NCBI RefSeq assembly: GCF_001184025.1
Contig: NZ_BBYG01000017.1
Location: 355,232 to 419,231, forward strand
DNA: 64,000 bases
Reading direction: 5' to 3'
From: Streptomyces maremycinicus
Lineage (GTDB): Bacteria; Actinomycetota; Actinomycetes; Streptomycetales; Streptomycetaceae
The position numbers and the translations under genes were made by a program. This document shows positions 17,932-27,305 of the stretch, one piece after another. Under the pieces are notes generated by a model, which saw nothing but the letters and a program-made list of their open reading frames with translations, was not told the origin of the DNA and made no database searches. Numbering within the stretch: the first letter of the stretch is position 1; each line of letters starts with the position of its first letter.

Positions 17932-18777
17932 TCAGGCGATGCGGGCGCGACACTGTTGACAGCCTGTCACCCCTCGCTCACCATCGTGCCTCTTGCGGTT
18001 GGGGTCTGCGCCCGGCAACAACCCGATCACCTTGTGGATTTGATCGTCGGCCACTGCCGCATACCCTGCGGTCGTCGCCGGTGAAGCGTGCCGCATCAGG
18101 CGCTGGGTGAGCAGGAGATCACGCCCCGAGGCGCGATAGACGGCTGTCCCGAAGCGGTGCCTCAGCTGGTGGTAGCGCATACGGATGCCCTCCTTGGCCG
18201 CGATGGCAGCGACCGTGCGCGAAACTCGCTCAGGGGTGACTCCGCCCCATAGGCGCCCCTCGGCCGTGAGGTCTAGCTTCTGAGTGACAACGGGAGGGAC
18301 CGGGACGATATCGGTACGTCCACCCTTGCCTTGCACCCGCAGGACGACCTCGCCGTCCTGGAGAACCGATATGTCCTCACGTCTGAGCTTGGCTGTCTCA
18401 TGCGCTCGCAGACCACAGAAGGCCCCCAAGAGCACCCACGCGCGATGATGGCCCCGTGCGACTGAAGTAATGCGGGCCAGGTCCCCCTCCGGCAGAGGGT
18501 TCGGCGTTGAACGCGGTGCCGGCGGCTTTCGAATGCCTGTGACAAGATCTACGCCTCTCCATCTACCAAAAGCCTGTAAGTGGTTGAGGTAGGTCCGCCG
18601 GGACCACGGCTTGAGCGAGCGCACCGCGAAGTAGGCCATCACATGATCGACTGTTAAGTCCTCAACCCGAACGAGGGCCGCCTTGGCGATGGCGCGAATA
18701 CAGCGGGCTCTGGCACGGATGGTGTTGATCGAGTATCCGTCCACATGCTGTGCAGCAATGAAGGCATCGAGGACCAT
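17932..18777 (-). CDS. Tyrosine recombinase next to the drmMI inversion cassette
   Basis: This 281-residue protein has a full tyrosine recombinase catalytic set: Arg in GLRAHETAKL (about 122), His-x-x-Arg in YHQLRHRFG (about 203), His in LMRHASPATT (about 228) and Tyr in AGYAAV (about 239). An N-terminal SAM-like core-binding domain covers residues 1-95. The size fits XerC/D-like invertases rather than large phage integrases. Its start is 86 bp from the silent drmMI cassette (18864) and it is transcribed away from it. Small tyrosine recombinases next to inverted specificity segments drive inversion in type I hsdS and BREX pglX loci, so the same job is inferred here. Relic mobility of the island is the alternative. 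Confidence 0.85.
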   Translation of the reverse strand: MVLDAFIAAQHVDGYSINTIRARARCIRAIAKAALVRVEDLTVDHVMAYFAVRSLKPWSRRTYLNHLQAFGRWRGVDLVTGIRKPPAPRSTPNPLPEGDLARITSVARGHHRAWVLLGAFCGLRAHETAKLRREDISVLQDGEVVLRVQGKGGRTDIVPVPPVVTQKLDLTAEGRLWGGVTPERVSRTVAAIAAKEGIRMRYHQLRHRFGTAVYRASGRDLLLTQRLMRHASPATTAGYAAVADDQIHKVIGLLPGADPNRKRHDGERGVTGCQQCRARIA

Positions 18778-18863
18778 GAGGGGAACGTGTGCACCAACGG
18801 GGTTGGCAAACCAGACTCACCATCACATGGCCATTAAGCATTCAATAATGTCTTAAAGTATGA

Positions 18864-19808
18864 GATTTCGGCATCCGACTGGTAGCCAACCGCGGGAAGT
18901 CCTTTCAGGGGGCCAACGTTCTGGGGAAGGGCTTCATCCTGTCGCCCCAGCAGGCCGAGGAGCTCATCCAGCGCGACCCGCGCAACCGCGACGTCCTCTT
19001 CCCCTACCTCAACGGCGAGGACCTCAACTCCCGTCCGGACTGCTCGGCGAGCCGCTGGGTGATCAACTTCCATGACTGGCCCGAGGAGCGGGCCCGTGAA
19101 TACCCTGAAGTATTCGCCATCGTGGAACGCGACGTGAAGCCCGAGCGACTCAAGAACAACCGCAAGGTCTATCGCGATTACTGGTGGCAGTATGCAGAGA
19201 AGCGTCCGGCCATGCTTAAGGCGATCAAGGGACTGGACAGTGTCTTGGCGGTGGCACTCGTGTCCCGAACCGTGATGCCAGTTTCGGTACCGACAGGACA
19301 GGTCTTCTCACACATGCTTGGGGTGTTCGCAGCTTCGGATTCTGCCCACTTGGCGTTGCTGGACAGCGGTATCCACTACGCGTGGGCAATCGCACGGGCG
19401 TCCAGCCTCAAGGGAGACCTTCGCTATACGCCGTCAGATGTTTACGAGACAATGCCGTTGCCTACCGGCAGCACGACCATGGCCGTTGCAGGTGCCGAGC
19501 TTGATCAAATCCGGCGATCTGTCATGCTCCAACGCGGCCTTGGTCTGACCAAGCTCTACAACCTCGTTCACGACCCGAGCATCATCGACGCAGATATCCA
19601 TGCTCTGCGTGCAGCACATGTGGAGGTCGACCATGCCGTGATGCAGGCCTACGACTGGCAAGACCTGCACTTCCGGCACGACTTCACAACGACTCGAAAG
19701 AGCACGCGCTTCAGCCTACCCCAGCCGGTCCAGACTGAAGTGATCGACCGATTGCTCGAACTGAACCACGCCCAGCACGGGGGAAAAGCCGACTTCCTGC
19801 TCTTTTGA
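18864..19808 (+). pseudogene. Silent inverted 3' cassette of drmMI with alternative specificity region
   Basis: The frame is open from 18864 (just after a stop at 18861) to a stop at 19808 and encodes about 314 residues of a PglX/DrmMI-type C-terminus. There is no normal N-terminus, so it is not an independent gene; the GTG at 19059 lies inside the conserved block. Residues 1-21 (ending in KSFQGANVLG) are homologous to but diverged from drmMI. The next 78 codons are identical to drmMI at DNA level. The last 215 residues are a different version of the target-recognition region, sharing only blocks such as VALVSRTVMP, GLTKLYNLVHDPS and DRLLELNH. Its end faces the drmMI stop, 3 bp apart. It reads as a storage cassette for inversion. 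Confidence 0.85.
18927..19160 (+). repeat. 234-bp perfect inverted repeat, silent-cassette arm
   Basis: By direct reading, this arm is identical base for base to the complement of 20472-20705. It begins AAGGGCTTCATCCTG and ends CTCAAGAACAAC. Identity stops abruptly at both ends and both arms are in the same codon phase, so crossover anywhere in the repeat keeps the frame. Confidence 0.92.
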
Positions 19809-19823
19809 AGATCAGAAGAGCAG
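19797..19823. terminator. Hairpin between the two convergent drmMI 3' ends
   Basis: CTGCTCTT (19797-19804) and AAGAGCAG (19816-19823) are complementary around an 11-nt spacer that contains both stop codons. The symmetry arises because both copies end in codons for a Leu-Phe tail. It could terminate transcription from either side in either orientation of the cassette. Confidence 0.4.
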
Positions 19824-22800
19824 CCCCTCGCGTACTGCTGCGGGCGACTGAAAATGTCGCTGGTGATTAAGCTCCAGGAGTCGGTCCAAGATCTCGGTAA
19901 GAGTACGCATCGGGAACGTGTAGCGCACGCCTTGACGAGTTTCATGGAACCCATGTTCCAAGTTCAGGTCGCTCCACCCGTAGGCTGCCGACACAGCCTC
20001 GTCCACAGCTCGATGGCAATCTCGTACAGCTGCAATCTCGGCATCTCCGACAGAAGGATCATGGACGAGGTTGTAGAGCTTGGTCAGACCAAGGCTGCGC
20101 TCCGCCATGATCTCAGCTCGCAGCTGATCAAGGCGGGCACCCGCATCTGCCATGCCTGATGAGTAGGTAGGACGTGGAAGCGTCTCGAACACGTCTGACG
20201 GTGAGTAGTTGAGGTCAGCCTTCATTGTGGACGAGTTACGCCATGCCCAACATGTATGGAACGAACTACTGAGGAACGCGAGATCCCCGTCGGAAGCGGA
20301 CGCAAAAACGGCCAACTTGTGCGAAAGGACCTGTCGGCTTGGGACTCGGGCCGGCATCACGGTTCGGGACACGAGTGCTACCACCAAGACACGTTCGCGG
20401 CCGGAGATGGCTCGGTACAAGTCCATGGCGGGCCGGGTGAAGCGCCACCAGATCTCACGACGCTGTCGGTTGTTGTTCTTGAGTCGCTCGGGCTTCACGT
20501 CGCGTTCCACGATGGCGAATACTTCAGGGTATTCACGGGCCCGCTCCTCGGGCCAGTCATGGAAGTTGATCACCCAGCGGCTCGCCGAGCAGTCCGGACG
20601 GGAGTTGAGGTCCTCGCCGTTGAGGTAGGGGAAGAGGACGTCGCGGTTGCGCGGGTCGCGCTGGATGAGCTCCTCGGCCTGCTGGGGCGACAGGATGAAG
20701 CCCTTGCCTAGGACGTAGGAGCCGATATAGGCGCCTGGTCGCCCCGAGGCGTCCCCAGATACCAGTCGATACGGCCGCCCCTTCACCCGTGACTGTGGAT
20801 CCAGCGACGTCGTGATGCCCCGAACCTTCTCGCCGTCCAGCACTCTGTCCGCCTCGTTCGCGAGCGGCGGCACCGAAGTCCAGACGGCGCAGTACTCCAA
20901 GACCGCCGACTTTGAAGGCCAGGGTGCGCTCTTCACCGCCCGCCGGATGCTGACCTTCCTCTTCTCCTCCAACTGGTCCAGGCCGACCTCACGGGTGTCA
21001 CCTTGAGCCAGAGTGTTGGTAGCGATGAGCCCCGTCTGGCCATGCTTGTTGAGGAGCTGGTGAGCGCGGAGTTCAAAGTAGGCCACCAAGTCGGCGCTAC
21101 CACGCTTCTTGTCGGCGAGGTAGTCGACCATGTACTCGCGGTACGCCTCGCCCAGGGCGCCCGTGAGTTTCTGGCCGCCGAGGAACGGCGGGTTGCCGAT
21201 GATCGCGTCGAAGCCGCCATGTTCCGTGAAGACTTCAGGGAAGGTCAGGGGCCAGTGCAGAGGTCGTCGGGCCAGCCCTCCGCTCGGGGCTTCGGAGGAA
21301 AGCCACTCTTCAGCGGTGGCATGGGCTTCCCGCACTTCATCCGAGTCTTCCGAAACCTCCTCGTCGATGATCCGTTCCACGATGAGCTCAGCCTGCGGGA
21401 AGAGATCCTTGATGCGCTTGCCGCCGTCCTCCACGTACCACTCGACGCGTCCCGAGGCACAGGTAGCCAGTGCCGCACCGGCGAGAAGGTCGCCGACAAG
21501 CCGTAGCCGTGCGGAGTGGCGGTTCACCTCGGAGAGCTTCTCCCGTTTACGCTGCAGCGCGACCAGGTCCACACCCCTGACCGAAGTGATCGCCAAGCGA
21601 AGGTCCTTGAGTTCCTTGGCCTTCTTCTTCAGTGCTTCCGCGCGCTCGTCGGCGTGCTTGGTGAGCAGGCTGCGCTTCTCGGTCGGTTCCAGGTGTTCCG
21701 CTCTGATCTGCTCCATGTTGTGCACACCCAGCAGCGAGTCCCCCGCCACCAACCGGTCGTCCAGGAAAGTGAACGGACGCGTCGGGTCCATGGAGACCAA
21801 CCACAGCGAGAGCTTGGCCATCTCCACGGCCATGGGGTTGATGTCCACCCCGTACAGGCAGTGCTCGATCACCTGGCGCCGGGCCTCGATCACTACCGGG
21901 TCGGACTCCGCGTCCGCTGCAGTGACCGCGTCAACAGCGCGCCCCGCCCGGTACTTGACCGCCTCCTCGCGGCCCTCCCGCTCCCACGCCTCGATCAGCC
22001 GATCCCCCAAGTACCGGCAGGCGGCCACCAGGAACGCCGCCGAGCCCATCGCGATGTCCGCGACCTTCAGCTCACGGATCCGCTCAGCTGTCTTCGGCAC
22101 CCAGGCATCCCTGTCCGCCGTCTGGAGCGGACCCGGCTCGTACACCAGCGGCTCCAGCGCGTGCAGCACGACCTCCTCCGCCAACCGGCGCGGGGTGTAG
22201 TGCGTACCCGTGTTCTTCCGCAGCGAGGACTCCGTCACGAACAGCGCGCCCGCCGGGATGACCACCGGCAGGTCCCGCAGGTCCCTCCGAATCACACCGA
22301 AGAAGGGCAGCAGACGTTCCGTCAGGGCCGCGTCGCGGCAGGCTGCGAGCAGCAGACGCCTCGCCTCCGTCGCGGCCTCCGCCTTCGCCGGGGCCAGCAG
22401 CTTCTCCAGACGCACCGCGCTCGCCGGCGGCTTGGGGTCCTTCCACGTCTCGTAGATCTTCTTCGCGAGGGTCTTCACGTCCCTCGACGTGGCCGCCAGG
22501 GACTCCAACTCCCTCAGCGGTACCTCGTGTTCCACGCCGTCCGGGCCGATGAGGCCGACCATCATCTCGACGGCGCGCCGGGCGTCGTACGAGAGCAGGC
22601 CCTCGTACACGTAGCCGATCTCCTCCACGCCCAGCGCGCGGAAGCTGAGCGTGCGGGTCTCCCTCTGCCTGCCCGTGCCGACACGGACCTCCTGCACGGA
22701 CTGGAGCATGTGCAGCACCGTGCGGTCGTCGATGGGGAGAAGGGGGAAGCTGTTCTCCAGCCAGGGGTACTTGTCCGGATCGAAGATGGAGCCGTCGTAC

Positions 22801-23990
22801 GCCGGGAGTTCGAGCTCAGGGTGCAGCACTCCGCCGTGCACGGCGTGGAACAGCGCGATCAGGCGGTGCCAGGCGGCGGTCGTGTACTCCAGGGAGGCCT
22901 CGCCCTCGGCGTCGGCGCGGGACTTCAGCTCGGCGCGCAGGAAGCGGGCGGAGTAGGAGCGGGCGTAGACCTCGTTGTCGGCGGGCAGCAGTCCGCGTTC
23001 CTCGGCGAAGAGGAGGAAGACGACGCGCATCATGACCGCGACCGCGCCCCGGTAGACCTCGCTCGCCTCGACGCCGCTCGCGCGCAGGCCGGGGGTACCG
23101 CGTTCCATGGCGCTGGCGTCGGCGCGGCCGATGGCGTCCACCAGTTGCTCGACGGCCTGGCGGACCTGGATGCCGAGGGCCTCGGTGACCTCGTCGCCCG
23201 CGTCGAGGCTCTTCCTCAGCAGACCGACCAGAGTCTCGGACTCGTCGTACTCGAAGAAGCGACGGCGGCGCAGCAGGGAGACGAAGGCGCGGACGACCGT
23301 GCGTTCGGCGGCCTCGTTCCAGCCGATGGCGTCGAAGACGGCCGTGGTCGTGACGCCGCCGACCGGGGCCCAGACCAGGCACCACCAGCGGCCGTCGGTG
23401 ACCAGGCCGAGGGGTACGTCGTGGTGGCGCAGGAGTCGGGCGAGGCGGTCGGCGGGGCCGGCCGCCCAGTCGTCGCCCCAGCTCGGGCGGGCCGTTGGGG
23501 CGGTGCCGCTGGGGATGGTCATGCCCAGCACTCGTACGCGCTTGGCAGCAGACCCCGTGTCCGGTTCGGCGGCGAGTTCCGTACCAGGCTCGGTTAGCGC
23601 GAAGTCGGCGCGGACACGGGCGTTGTGCTCGTGGACGTCGAGAGTGAGGCGGTCCAGGGCGAGGTCGTCGTCCTGGCCCTCGCGCAGAACAAGCGCATCG
23701 CCCCACTCCAGCAGCGAGCGCAGGATGTAGCCGGTCCACTCGTCGCGGCCGGCGTTGGTGTCGGCCTGCCAGTCGGCGTGGCGGGCGCGCAGCCGGGTGC
23801 GCTGGTCCTTGTCGAGGGCGTCGAGCTGGGGCCAGGCCTGGAGCAGGACGGGCATGGTGAGGAAAGGGCCGGAGACCTCGGTGAGGTCCAGCCATTCCTG
23901 GTGCTGGCCCCGGCCGTCCATGGCCTTGGCCCTGGCGGCGGCGACTCCGCGGGAGGAGCCACGGAAGGAAGAGGCGGCGGAGCGGCTCAT
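19812..23990 (-). CDS. drmMI: DISARM adenine methyltransferase DrmMI (PglX-like)
   Basis: This 1392-residue protein is a large N6-adenine methyltransferase. It has NTGTHYTPRRLAEE near residue 600, SAM motif I as DIAMGSAAFLVAACRYL near 640, and catalytic motif IV as IIGNPPFLGG near 930. Residues about 1096-1173 are the inverted-repeat segment and 1174-1392 the exchangeable specificity region. In class 1 DISARM this enzyme marks host DNA so that DrmAB spares it. The start overlaps the drmD stop (ATGA). The first Asp-Pro of motif I is Asp-Ile here, a mild deviation. Alternative reading as BREX PglX is unlikely because drmA/B/C/D are present and no BREX genes are seen. Confidence 0.9.
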   Translation of the reverse strand: MSRSAASSFRGSSRGVAAARAKAMDGRGQHQEWLDLTEVSGPFLTMPVLLQAWPQLDALDKDQRTRLRARHADWQADTNAGRDEWTGYILRSLLEWGDALVLREGQDDDLALDRLTLDVHEHNARVRADFALTEPGTELAAEPDTGSAAKRVRVLGMTIPSGTAPTARPSWGDDWAAGPADRLARLLRHHDVPLGLVTDGRWWCLVWAPVGGVTTTAVFDAIGWNEAAERTVVRAFVSLLRRRRFFEYDESETLVGLLRKSLDAGDEVTEALGIQVRQAVEQLVDAIGRADASAMERGTPGLRASGVEASEVYRGAVAVMMRVVFLLFAEERGLLPADNEVYARSYSARFLRAELKSRADAEGEASLEYTTAAWHRLIALFHAVHGGVLHPELELPAYDGSIFDPDKYPWLENSFPLLPIDDRTVLHMLQSVQEVRVGTGRQRETRTLSFRALGVEEIGYVYEGLLSYDARRAVEMMVGLIGPDGVEHEVPLRELESLAATSRDVKTLAKKIYETWKDPKPPASAVRLEKLLAPAKAEAATEARRLLLAACRDAALTERLLPFFGVIRRDLRDLPVVIPAGALFVTESSLRKNTGTHYTPRRLAEEVVLHALEPLVYEPGPLQTADRDAWVPKTAERIRELKVADIAMGSAAFLVAACRYLGDRLIEAWEREGREEAVKYRAGRAVDAVTAADAESDPVVIEARRQVIEHCLYGVDINPMAVEMAKLSLWLVSMDPTRPFTFLDDRLVAGDSLLGVHNMEQIRAEHLEPTEKRSLLTKHADERAEALKKKAKELKDLRLAITSVRGVDLVALQRKREKLSEVNRHSARLRLVGDLLAGAALATCASGRVEWYVEDGGKRIKDLFPQAELIVERIIDEEVSEDSDEVREAHATAEEWLSSEAPSGGLARRPLHWPLTFPEVFTEHGGFDAIIGNPPFLGGQKLTGALGEAYREYMVDYLADKKRGSADLVAYFELRAHQLLNKHGQTGLIATNTLAQGDTREVGLDQLEEKRKVSIRRAVKSAPWPSKSAVLEYCAVWTSVPPLANEADRVLDGEKVRGITTSLDPQSRVKGRPYRLVSGDASGRPGAYIGSYVLGKGFILSPQQAEELIQRDPRNRDVLFPYLNGEDLNSRPDCSASRWVINFHDWPEERAREYPEVFAIVERDVKPERLKNNNRQRREIWWRFTRPAMDLYRAISGRERVLVVALVSRTVMPARVPSRQVLSHKLAVFASASDGDLAFLSSSFHTCWAWRNSSTMKADLNYSPSDVFETLPRPTYSSGMADAGARLDQLRAEIMAERSLGLTKLYNLVHDPSVGDAEIAAVRDCHRAVDEAVSAAYGWSDLNLEHGFHETRQGVRYTFPMRTLTEILDRLLELNHQRHFQSPAAVREGLLF
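20472..20705 (-). repeat. 234-bp perfect inverted repeat, drmMI arm
   Basis: This arm covers residues about 1096-1173 of DrmMI. Everything between the two arms (19161-20471, 1311 bp) would invert. The arm encodes KGFILSPQQAEELI at its 5' end on the minus strand, the conserved hinge before the target-recognition region in PglX-like methyltransferases. Confidence 0.92.
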
Positions 23991-26900
23991 CGGCTGGCTT
24001 CCTTTGCGGGGATCACGACGACGACGGCGACGGGGAAGAGGTGGGAGCGCGGCTCGTAGTAGCGGGCCGCGATGGCGGCGAGTTCGCGCTCGCGTTCGGC
24101 GGTGAGGCCTTCGATGCGAGCCTGCCAGCGGTCCCGGTCCTCGCGGTACTGGCGCTGTTCGGCGGTGGTGACCTCGCGGGTGCCGAAGAGAGCGATCTGC
24201 TCGTTGTCGTCGTCGCCCTCCTCCTTGAGCTTGGCGCGCAGGGTGGCCTCGAAGCGGTCCAGGGTGGCCCGGATGCGGTTCTCCTCCTCGGTGCGGCGGG
24301 CGGCCAGCGCCGATTCGAGGGAGGTGCCGCGTTCACGGGCGCGGGCGGTGAGGGAGTCGTGGAGGGGCTTCTCCAGCCGGGACCAGGCGTCGGTGAAGGC
24401 GTGCCGCAGGTCGGGGGCGGCCTCGGCGCCGTCGGCGAGCGCGCGGGCGAGGACTGCGCCCTGGGTGCGTACGGACTCCCAGCGGCGGAAGCGGCCGGTG
24501 TCGCCGAACCAGCCGCCCGCGTAAAGGATCTCCTCGTGAAGGCGGGTGCCATCGTTGCCGACGAGGACGTAACGGGCGTAGGCGGAGACGAGGGCCGTCT
24601 CGACGGCGGGGTCGTCGGTAACGACGGCGGTCACGCGGTGCAGACCGACGGTGTCGGCGTTCCACACGGCGGCCGTGAGCAGGCGGGTGGAGAGGGCGAC
24701 CAGCGGGTGCTTGAGGTGGGCGAGCACCACGTCGTCGCGGCCGAGGGCAGCGACCTGCGGGGTGAATGTGACGGGGCGCTGCTCGGCTGGGCGAAGTTTG
24801 TGGGCGAGGCCGCGGGTGGCCCGTTCCCAGGTGCCGGAGAGCGGCGGGACGGTCCAGAGGCCTTTCATGTCCTCGTTGTAGTGCGGAGTCAGGGGCTGCT
24901 GGTGGTCCAGGGTGAGGGCGGTGTCGACGACCCGTTTGATGTTGGCTGGGGTGAGGCCAAGGGCGTCCACGGTCTCCTGGTACTGCTCGGCGAGGCGCTT
25001 GGCCTGCGCAGTGACGTTCTGCTCGGCGGCGACGGTGCCGCCAGTGCGGCGACCGGCGATCTGCTTGGGCTTGGCGTTGTCGATGTCGACGGGGGTGGTG
25101 TCGCCGGTCATACGGCGCTGTACGGCGTCGGCGATGACGGCGTTGACGGAGCCCAGGTCGGCTTCAGTGCGGGCGATCTTGCGGGCGATGCGGGAGAGGA
25201 ACTCCAGGTCGGCCTCGTAGGATCCGGCGGCGGCGTTCTCCCAGCCGGCGCCGATGAAGTGAGTGATCTCCGGGTCGGTCTTCTGGCCCCAGCGGTCGAT
25301 GCGGCCGATGCGCTGTTCGAGCTTGTTGGGGTTGAAGGGGATGTCGTAGTTGAACAGGCGGTGGCAGTGGTTCTGGAGGTCGATGCCCTCGCTGGCGGCG
25401 TCGGTGGCCAGCAGGATGCGGACCTTGCCCTCGTCGGTGGCGGGATGAGCCTGGAAGCCGAGGCGGATGTCCTCACGGTCGTCTGTGCTGAGTCCGCCGT
25501 GGAGGACGGCGACGCGGCCGCCGTCGGTGAGTTCCTGCTGCTGGAGCAGGTTGAGCAGCCATTTCTGGGTGTCGCGGTACTCGGTGAAGATCACGACGCG
25601 TTCGTTGGTCCAGAACTGGCCATCGGGGCGGCAGATGGCCTTCAGCTCGCGGATGAGCGCGTCGGCCTTGGAGTCGGCGGCGGCCTCGTGGGTCAGTGCC
25701 CAGCGCTCCATCTGCTGGAGAAGGGCGAGTTCCTCGCCGTCCTCCTGCGGGGTGAGGCTGGTTGAGCGCGTGAGGGCGTCGTCCTCTGCCTCCGCCAGGC
25801 CCAGGTCGTCGAGTTCGGCGACGAGGTCGGAAAAGTCCTCCAGCCAATCGGGGACTTCGGCAGCGGCCGAGCGGGAACGGGTCCGGGTGTCGTCGAGGTG
25901 GGAGAGGTAGACCTGGACGGTGTGCAGGAAGGCGGCCGGGGAGGAGAACAGCCGCTTCTTCAGCAGGAGAGTGACCAGGTCGGCGGCGCGGCGGCCGCCG
26001 CGGGCCTTTGGGGTCATCCGCTTGCGGCGAAGGTCGGAGAAGCTGCTGAGCACGCCGTGGATCTCGCGTTCGGTGTCGGTGTACTCGACGGGGAGTTCGC
26101 GGGTGCGGCGGGTGCGGAAACGGGGGGAGCCGTCGGGGTTGGTGATGGTGGACTTCAGGCGTCGGACGACGGTCTCCTTGCGGGCCTGCTCGTCGGGGTC
26201 GACACCACGGGCGAACTTCTGATTGTCGATGAGCTCCAGCAGCGCGGTGTACGACTCGGGGTAGCCGTTGTGCGGGGTGGCGGAGAGGAAGAGGCGGTGC
26301 TCGAAGTGCGGGACGAGCCGCCGGATCAGCTTGGTCTGCTGGGAGTCGACGGCGTACACCTGCTTGGGCGCGGCGGGTGCCACGTGGTGGGCCTCGTCGA
26401 GGACTAGCAGGTCGAAGAAGCGGCGGTCGGTTCCGTCCTCCCTCGTCTCCTGGCGGGTCGGGACGACCTCGTCGAGGAGGCGCTGCGCCTTGGTGCCGCG
26501 CAGCCAGGGCAGGGACACGATGGTGAGCGGGTGGACGCGGAACGGGTTGGCGGCGGTGCCGTGGGTGCGGCGCAGCCGGGCGCAGCGCTCGGCGTCGACG
26601 ATCGTGAAGTCCAGGCCGAACTTCTCTGCGAGTTCGTCGCGCCACTTCAGGGTGAGGCCCGCCGGACAGATCACCATGACGCGGTGGGCACGCCCTCGCA
26701 GCAGCAGCTCCTGGACGACGAGGCCAGCCTCGATGGTCTTGCCGAGGCCGACGTCATCGGCGAGGAGCAGGTTGACACGGGGGGCGCCGACCGCGCGGGA
26801 GACGGGTTCGAGCTGGTAGGGCTCGACGGCGACGCCGGAGCGGAACGGCGCCTGGAGGGTCTTGACGTCGGCGGAGGCGACGGCCGACCAGCGGACGGCG

Positions 26901-27205
26901 TCGAGGAACGCGGCGAGACGGGACGGCGGGTCGTACTGTCCGGTCGACGCGTCGGGCAGGGAGCCGCGGTCGAGGACACGGCGGCCGGGCTCGACTTCCC
27001 AGATAACGGAGAGGGTGTCCCCGAAGCGGCCGTCGGCGACGGACTGGAGGTGGACGAGGGTGGCGGCGCGGCCGTCGGAGGGCGGGGCGGGTTCCACCCT
27101 GCTGACGACCCAGCTCTGACCCCGTACTTCGACGAGCTCACCGTCCCCGGGTAGTCGCTCCTGAGGAGCCGCCGCACCTCGCTCCCGGTGAGCCGTCTGC
27201 GTCAT
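23987..27205 (-). CDS. drmD: DISARM SNF2-like helicase DrmD
   Basis: The ATG at 27205 is chosen because GGGGAGG lies about 10 nt upstream; the open frame extends to 27247. The 1072-residue product is an SNF2/RapA-type helicase with ADDVGLGKTIEAG near 148 (Walker A), LVLDEAHH near 268, LATDAASEGIDLQNHCH and QRIGRIDRWGQ near 635 (motifs V-VI), then a long helical C-terminus. DrmD with DrmMI defines class 1 DISARM; class 2 would have DrmE and DrmMII, which are absent. The gene is first in the drmD-drmMI unit. Its promoter region carries a perfect 15-bp palindrome about 100 nt upstream of the start. Confidence 0.9.
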   Translation of the reverse strand: MTQTAHRERGAAAPQERLPGDGELVEVRGQSWVVSRVEPAPPSDGRAATLVHLQSVADGRFGDTLSVIWEVEPGRRVLDRGSLPDASTGQYDPPSRLAAFLDAVRWSAVASADVKTLQAPFRSGVAVEPYQLEPVSRAVGAPRVNLLLADDVGLGKTIEAGLVVQELLLRGRAHRVMVICPAGLTLKWRDELAEKFGLDFTIVDAERCARLRRTHGTAANPFRVHPLTIVSLPWLRGTKAQRLLDEVVPTRQETREDGTDRRFFDLLVLDEAHHVAPAAPKQVYAVDSQQTKLIRRLVPHFEHRLFLSATPHNGYPESYTALLELIDNQKFARGVDPDEQARKETVVRRLKSTITNPDGSPRFRTRRTRELPVEYTDTEREIHGVLSSFSDLRRKRMTPKARGGRRAADLVTLLLKKRLFSSPAAFLHTVQVYLSHLDDTRTRSRSAAAEVPDWLEDFSDLVAELDDLGLAEAEDDALTRSTSLTPQEDGEELALLQQMERWALTHEAAADSKADALIRELKAICRPDGQFWTNERVVIFTEYRDTQKWLLNLLQQQELTDGGRVAVLHGGLSTDDREDIRLGFQAHPATDEGKVRILLATDAASEGIDLQNHCHRLFNYDIPFNPNKLEQRIGRIDRWGQKTDPEITHFIGAGWENAAAGSYEADLEFLSRIARKIARTEADLGSVNAVIADAVQRRMTGDTTPVDIDNAKPKQIAGRRTGGTVAAEQNVTAQAKRLAEQYQETVDALGLTPANIKRVVDTALTLDHQQPLTPHYNEDMKGLWTVPPLSGTWERATRGLAHKLRPAEQRPVTFTPQVAALGRDDVVLAHLKHPLVALSTRLLTAAVWNADTVGLHRVTAVVTDDPAVETALVSAYARYVLVGNDGTRLHEEILYAGGWFGDTGRFRRWESVRTQGAVLARALADGAEAAPDLRHAFTDAWSRLEKPLHDSLTARARERGTSLESALAARRTEEENRIRATLDRFEATLRAKLKEEGDDDNEQIALFGTREVTTAEQRQYREDRDRWQARIEGLTAERERELAAIAARYYEPRSHLFPVAVVVVIPAKEASR

Positions 27206-27305
27206 CGGTGTTCCGCCTCCCCTTGGCCTGGCATACGGCCAGAACACTACGCAATACAGGGCCTTCGCCCCGCCTCCTGCAGTAAGCTAGCACCGACGGA
27301 TTATT

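Noticed and set aside
19059..19808. The silent cassette as an independent 249-residue gene starting at GTG 19059
   Set aside because: The GTG lies inside the conserved block shared with drmMI and homology continues upstream to 18864. No RBS or promoter is visible and the product would lack the catalytic domain.
19812..23990. Phase variation of drmMI by a homopolymer tract, as reported for Streptomyces pglX
   Set aside because: No long G or C run was noticed in the gene; the inverted repeat is the only obvious switching feature.
19812..27205. BREX/Pgl system (PglX with kinases)
   Set aside because: PglX-like methyltransferase and kinases are present, but no PglZ, BrxC/PglY or BrxL is seen, while DrmA, B, C and D are all recognisable.
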